Shown: one piece after another, positions 60,382-64,000 of the stretch | Layout: the number at the start of each line of letters is the position of its first letter | How positions within the stretch are numbered: the stretch's first letter is position 1 | Origin: Synoicihabitans lomoniglobus | GTDB lineage: Bacteria > Verrucomicrobiota > Verrucomicrobiia > Opitutales > Opitutaceae | Reading direction: 5' to 3' | Assembly (NCBI RefSeq): GCF_029023725.1 | Contig: NZ_CP119075.1 | Coordinates: forward strand, 5,141,501-5,205,500 | Length of the DNA: 64,000 bases | Notes under the pieces: model-generated | Database searches by the model: none | What the model was told of the DNA's origin: nothing | What the model saw: the letters and a program-made list of their open reading frames with translations, nothing else | Made by a program: the position numbers and the translations under genes

Positions 60382-61100
60382 GGTCGTAAATGGGCGCAGA
60401 CGATGCCGGCGGCGACCCCGGCGTTGAGCGATTCCGCGTGGCCGTGACGGGGAATGGTGATCCGGCGCGTGAGCACGCTTGCTACGGCGGCGGACAACCC
60501 CCGGCCTTCGCTGCCGATCACCACCACGGCGGCGGCGGGCGGGGTGATCGTGGACAAGGCGTCGCCGTTGAGATCGCAGCCGAGCACCGGCACCGACGCA
60601 TCGGACAAGGCGGCGGCCAGATCCGTAGTGACGACGCGCATACGGGCGAACGAACCCATGCTGGCATTGACCACTTTCTGCGAAAACAAGTCGGCGCAGT
60701 CGGGCGACAGCAACACGCGGGCGAAGCCAAACCAGTCCGCGATGCGCAGCATCGTGCCGACGTTGCCCGGGTCCTGCACGCCATCGAGCGCGAGGGTGAA
60801 GCCTTTGTCCAATTCGTCATCCGCCAGTGTCGCGCGCGCGATGCGCCCCACCGCCAGCACGGACGAAGGCGTGGGAAAGTGACTGATCTTGGTCATCTCG
60901 ATCTCGGTCACCGTCTCCACTTCCACGACGGCGGAGGTGGACCAATCTGGGGTGGCGTAGATCGTTTCGAAGGCGTGTCCCGCGGCGATGAGTTCGCCCA
61001 CGACCTTGGGGCCTTCGACGATGAACTGACGGGACTGTTCGCGGTTTTTCTTCAGCCGCAGACCGCGCAGACGGGAGATTTCGGCCTTGGTGACGGGCAT
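60378..61100 (-). CDS. TrmH-family (SpoU) RNA 2'-O-methyltransferase
   Basis: 240 aa from the ATG at 61100 (MPVTKAEISRLRGLRLKKNR); residues read further upstream are not protein-like. An N-terminal substrate-binding domain (QFIVEGPKVVGELIAAGHAF) precedes the knotted SPOUT domain with motif 1 ALDGVQDPGNVGTMLRIADW, motif 2 VVIGSEGRGLS and motif 3 ITIPRHGHAESLNAGVAAGI. It methylates rRNA or tRNA ribose; the exact site is not readable. It is the first gene of the kyn operon by position, coupled to kynU by a four-base overlap, although its function is unrelated. Confidence 0.93.
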   Translation of the reverse strand: MPVTKAEISRLRGLRLKKNREQSRQFIVEGPKVVGELIAAGHAFETIYATPDWSTSAVVEVETVTEIEMTKISHFPTPSSVLAVGRIARATLADDELDKGFTLALDGVQDPGNVGTMLRIADWFGFARVLLSPDCADLFSQKVVNASMGSFARMRVVTTDLAAALSDASVPVLGCDLNGDALSTITPPAAAVVVIGSEGRGLSAAVASVLTRRITIPRHGHAESLNAGVAAGIVCAHLRP

Positions 61101-61273
61101 GGGTCGAAGCACATGAGGCGGGCTTCTGAATGGCAACTTTCGTTGCACATATGTGACGTATGTTACGGCAGAATTTCAGCCGGGTGAAGATCCCATGACG
61201 GCGACGAGAGGGCATTGACCGGAAGCGCCGCGTGACGCGAGTCGGAGGGCACTTGTCTAACCACCAACTGCAA

Positions 61274-64000
61274 ATGAAACGAGTCCTCCTCACTCTTACC
61301 CTCGCCCTCGGCACCGTCGCGTCATTGTTCGCGCAGTCGGCCGGCGTGCTTTCCGGCCGGGTCACCGACGTGGCCACCAACCTCGCTCTGGGTGGCGTGC
61401 GCGTCAAAGTCGACGGCACCGCCCACGAAACCTACACGCTTTCCAACGGTAGCTATTCGATCGCTGCCCTCGAACCCGGCACTTACACGGTCAGCTTCAG
61501 CTACGTCGGATACGACGGGGTGTCGGAGACGGCCGCAGTCGCTCCGACGGGCATCACGCGTCTCGACATGCAGTTTGGCGAAAACGCCATCGAGATGGAC
61601 GCCTTCGTCATCGAAGGTGCCATGGTCGGCACCGCCCGCGCCATCAATCAACAACGGGCCGCCGCCACGCTGAGCAACATCGTCGCTTCCGACGAAATCG
61701 GTGGTTTCGCCGACCAAAACGCCGCCGAAGCGTTGCAACGTATTCCCGGCGTGTCGCTCTACCGCGACCAAGGCGAGGGCCGTTACATCGTTCTGCGCGG
61801 TCTCAACTTTAATTTCACCTCGGTCAAGGTCAACGGCGGCAGCTTTGCCGGAGCCGATCTCGGTGACCGCGCCACCGCGCTCGACGTGGTGCCGACCGAT
61901 GCCCTTGCGTCGATCGAAGTCACCAAAGTGCCCACGCCCGACATGGACGGCGAAGGTCTCGGCGGCCGGGTCAACATCAAGACCAAGAGCGCCTTCGACA
62001 GCGACGGCGTCGACGCCAACTTCCGCGCTCAAGGCCAATACAGCGCATTGACCGGCGAATACTCGCCCAAGATCAACGGCATGTTTTCCACCCGCTTCGG
62101 CGATGACAACCAGTTCGGTTTCCTCATCGCTCCGACCTGGCAGGTGCGCAGCTTCGGCTCGGTCAATGTCGAGACCGGCGGTGACTGGACCGACGAGGAA
62201 TCCCCACAGGATGGCGAGGACTACTACTTCATCGAAGAGCTCCAGTATCGCGACTACATCGTGGAGCGTGAGCGCTACGGCGTGAACCTCGCGCTCGAAG
62301 CCAAGCCCGACGACGCCTCCTACTACTACCTTCGCGCCGGCTACAACAACTTCACCGACACCGAGGATCGCCACCGCACCGTGATCGCGTTGGAAGACGG
62401 TGACATCGACGCGCTCAACGGCAGCGGCGCGACCGTCACCTCCGAAGAAGACGACGGCGAATACGAAAAAATGTATTCCCGCGAACTGCGCATGCGCGAG
62501 AAGGAGCAGGAAGTCTTCTCCGTCGTGACCGGTTTGGAAAAACGCCTCGGCCTGTGGGAGCTCAAAGCGCAGCTCGGTTACACCCTCGGCCGCGAGCAAC
62601 GTCCCGACGAAATCTCCGTGGCCTATGAGCCGACCGATGAATTCGCCAAAACCTTCACCTACACGGTCAACACGCCTTACGACGTGACCCTCGCGCAGAC
62701 TGCCGGTCCGAGCATCCTCGATGCCGGCAGCTACGAGTTCGACAAGATGGAAGTTGCCAACGAAAGCGGTGACGAAGAGGAGTTTGATCTCGGCGTCGAC
62801 ATCCGTCGCGACCTCGAAACGAGCTTCCCGGCCTTCGTGAAATTTGGGGGCCTGCACCGCTCCAAGGAAAAGACCAGCGAGGTCGAACTGTGGGAATACG
62901 AAGACGGCCCCGCCATCATCCAATCGCTTTCGGGTGCCAACATCGGCGCGGGTGATTATCCGTTCCTCGCCGTCCCGCGTATCTCGCCCGACGCGTTCCG
63001 CGATGCCTACTACAACCAAGTCGGCTCCTTCGACAGCGAACGCAATTTCGAGGACAGCGAATTCGACGACTGGGTGATCAACGAAGACGTGACCGCCGCC
63101 TACCTCATGGCCTCCGGCACCTTCAATCGCCTCAACGTCATCGCCGGTTCGCGCGTCGAACGCACCAAGTTCGATACCACCGGCCGTCAAATCACGTTCG
63201 ACGAAGACGGTGATCCCGTCGGGTCGACGCCCATCAGCGCCTCGCGCAGCTACACCAACTGGCTGCCCGGCGTGTTCCTGCGCTACGACCTGAGCGATCA
63301 ACTCGTGCTGCGCGCTTCCTGGTCCAACTCCATCGCTCGCCCGAGCTTTGGCGACAGCGCCTTCCGGCGCAACGTGAACAACGAGGACGAGGAAGTCACC
63401 GTCGGCAACCCGTTCCTCGAAGAGCTCAAGGGCACCAACTGGGACGCCTCCGTGGAGTATTATCTCCCGTCGCTCGGCATGCTCTCCGCCTCGGTCTTCA
63501 AAAAGGAAATCGAGAACTTCGCCTACGAGACCGAGATCGCCGCCGACCCGACCTACCCGGGCTACGAAATCACGTCCTTCGAAAACGGCAGTGAGGGCGA
63601 CATCACCGGACTCGAACTCGCCTACCAGCAGCAGTTCCGCTTCCTGCCGGGCGCGTTCAGCGGCCTCGGCTTCATGGCCAACGCGACCTTCCTCGATTCC
63701 GATGCGACCTATCCGACCCGTCCCGGCGAGCAGATCCCGTTTGTGGGCCAGTCCAACACCACGGCCAACTTTGCGCTCACCTATGACAAGGGCCCGCTCT
63801 TCGCTCGTCTCGCTATGAACTACCGCACCGCGCGACTCCGTGAAGACGAAACCATCGGCGGCGACGTGACCGAGGACCTCTACGTCGACGACTTCGCCCA
63901 ACTCGATCTCACCGTGCGCTACGAGCTCAATGACAACTGGGAGCTGTTCGGCGAGTGGATCAACATCACCGACGAACCCTTCCGCGTCTACCTCGACAGC
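61274..64000 (+). CDS. TonB-dependent receptor with N-terminal carboxypeptidase-regulatory domain (3' end outside window)
   Basis: 909 codons are open from the ATG at 61274 to the window edge with no stop. A signal peptide (MKRVLLTLTLALGTVASLFA) is followed by a CarboxypepD_reg-like domain (~22-110; GVLSGRVTDVATNLALGGVR). The plug domain (~135-240) has DQNAAEALQRIPGVSLYRDQ, GEGRYIVLRGLNFNFTSVKV and SIEVTKVPTPDMDGEGLGGR, the pattern of the TIGR01782-type receptors. The rest is beta-barrel; the visible end (WELFGEWINITDEPFRVYL) is close to the usual C-terminus. It would import a large nutrient, such as a glycan fragment or a metal complex. A long antisense open frame over the gene is an artefact. 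Confidence 0.95.
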   Translation, partial: MKRVLLTLTLALGTVASLFAQSAGVLSGRVTDVATNLALGGVRVKVDGTAHETYTLSNGSYSIAALEPGTYTVSFSYVGYDGVSETAAVAPTGITRLDMQFGENAIEMDAFVIEGAMVGTARAINQQRAAATLSNIVASDEIGGFADQNAAEALQRIPGVSLYRDQGEGRYIVLRGLNFNFTSVKVNGGSFAGADLGDRATALDVVPTDALASIEVTKVPTPDMDGEGLGGRVNIKTKSAFDSDGVDANFRAQGQYSALTGEYSPKINGMFSTRFGDDNQFGFLIAPTWQVRSFGSVNVETGGDWTDEESPQDGEDYYFIEELQYRDYIVERERYGVNLALEAKPDDASYYYLRAGYNNFTDTEDRHRTVIALEDGDIDALNGSGATVTSEEDDGEYEKMYSRELRMREKEQEVFSVVTGLEKRLGLWELKAQLGYTLGREQRPDEISVAYEPTDEFAKTFTYTVNTPYDVTLAQTAGPSILDAGSYEFDKMEVANESGDEEEFDLGVDIRRDLETSFPAFVKFGGLHRSKEKTSEVELWEYEDGPAIIQSLSGANIGAGDYPFLAVPRISPDAFRDAYYNQVGSFDSERNFEDSEFDDWVINEDVTAAYLMASGTFNRLNVIAGSRVERTKFDTTGRQITFDEDGDPVGSTPISASRSYTNWLPGVFLRYDLSDQLVLRASWSNSIARPSFGDSAFRRNVNNEDEEVTVGNPFLEELKGTNWDASVEYYLPSLGMLSASVFKKEIENFAYETEIAADPTYPGYEITSFENGSEGDITGLELAYQQQFRFLPGAFSGLGFMANATFLDSDATYPTRPGEQIPFVGQSNTTANFALTYDKGPLFARLAMNYRTARLREDETIGGDVTEDLYVDDFAQLDLTVRYELNDNWELFGEWINITDEPFRVYLDS

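Noticed and set aside
61322..63901. 859-codon open frame on the minus strand
   Set aside because: It lies exactly antisense to the TonB-dependent receptor reading from 61274, which has a signal peptide, plug motifs and barrel pattern. The antisense product is a Val/Gly/Glu/Asp-rich shadow without domains, typical of high-GC DNA.

Overview
The window is high-GC, densely packed bacterial DNA, and several features point to the phylum Verrucomicrobiota, probably an Opitutaceae-type organism. These are PEP-CTERM (VPEP) surface proteins, a DUF5069 protein, a large TonB-dependent receptor with an N-terminal carboxypeptidase-regulatory domain, a C-terminal surface module repeated in two secreted proteins, a Ser/Thr kinase-WD40 protein paired with an ECF sigma factor, and the near absence of Shine-Dalgarno sequences. 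This assignment is inferred from gene families, since no rRNA or tRNA gene was seen. I found no insertion sequence, prophage or CRISPR array.

Layout. 0-24 kb holds envelope and secreted functions: the tail of an AI-2E-family permease, two MscS channels (one with a BON domain, one with a long coiled coil), an acetyl-xylan-esterase-like protein, a VanZ-like protein, DUF5069, DUF1643 and DUF2911 proteins, a TMTC-like membrane protein, a PIG-L deacetylase, a rhomboid protease, an FG-GAP protein and a YfaP-like protein. A minus-strand run follows: mscS, an Hsp70-like ATPase, a YjdM-like protein and a low-molecular-weight phosphatase. 23-30 kb holds an ABC exporter, a small helix-turn-helix gene bracketed by two identical palindromes, a divergent PRMT-like methyltransferase, hemolysin III, and a TPR-histidine kinase/LuxR response-regulator pair. 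30-40 kb is surface and exported material: two PEP-CTERM genes (one apparently truncated), a type-B carboxylesterase, MsrB, a class C beta-lactamase-like hydrolase and a 1,139-residue PKD/HYR protein with a very basic tail.

40-48.7 kb mixes RNA and ribosome functions (TrmO, RsgA, RsuA-type pseudouridine synthase, YhbY) with TonB-system parts (a TonB-like protein and a BtuB-type receptor) and a membrane-anchored alpha/beta hydrolase. 48.9-58.4 kb is the most distinctive part. It has a DUF4177-like protein with three copies of an unrecognised ~80-residue domain, an ECF sigma / anti-sigma-HEAT / DUF4097 operon, an orphan gene with its own promoter and terminator, a Ser/Thr kinase-WD40 gene preceded by a second ECF sigma factor, and a second orphan small gene. 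58.5-61.1 kb is a trmH-kynU-kynB operon (kynurenine breakdown). The window ends inside a TonB-dependent receptor gene that starts at 61274.

Two genes look damaged: the helix-turn-helix gene (apparent one-base frameshift) and the second PEP-CTERM gene (no signal peptide). A possible third remnant lies at 5990-6239.
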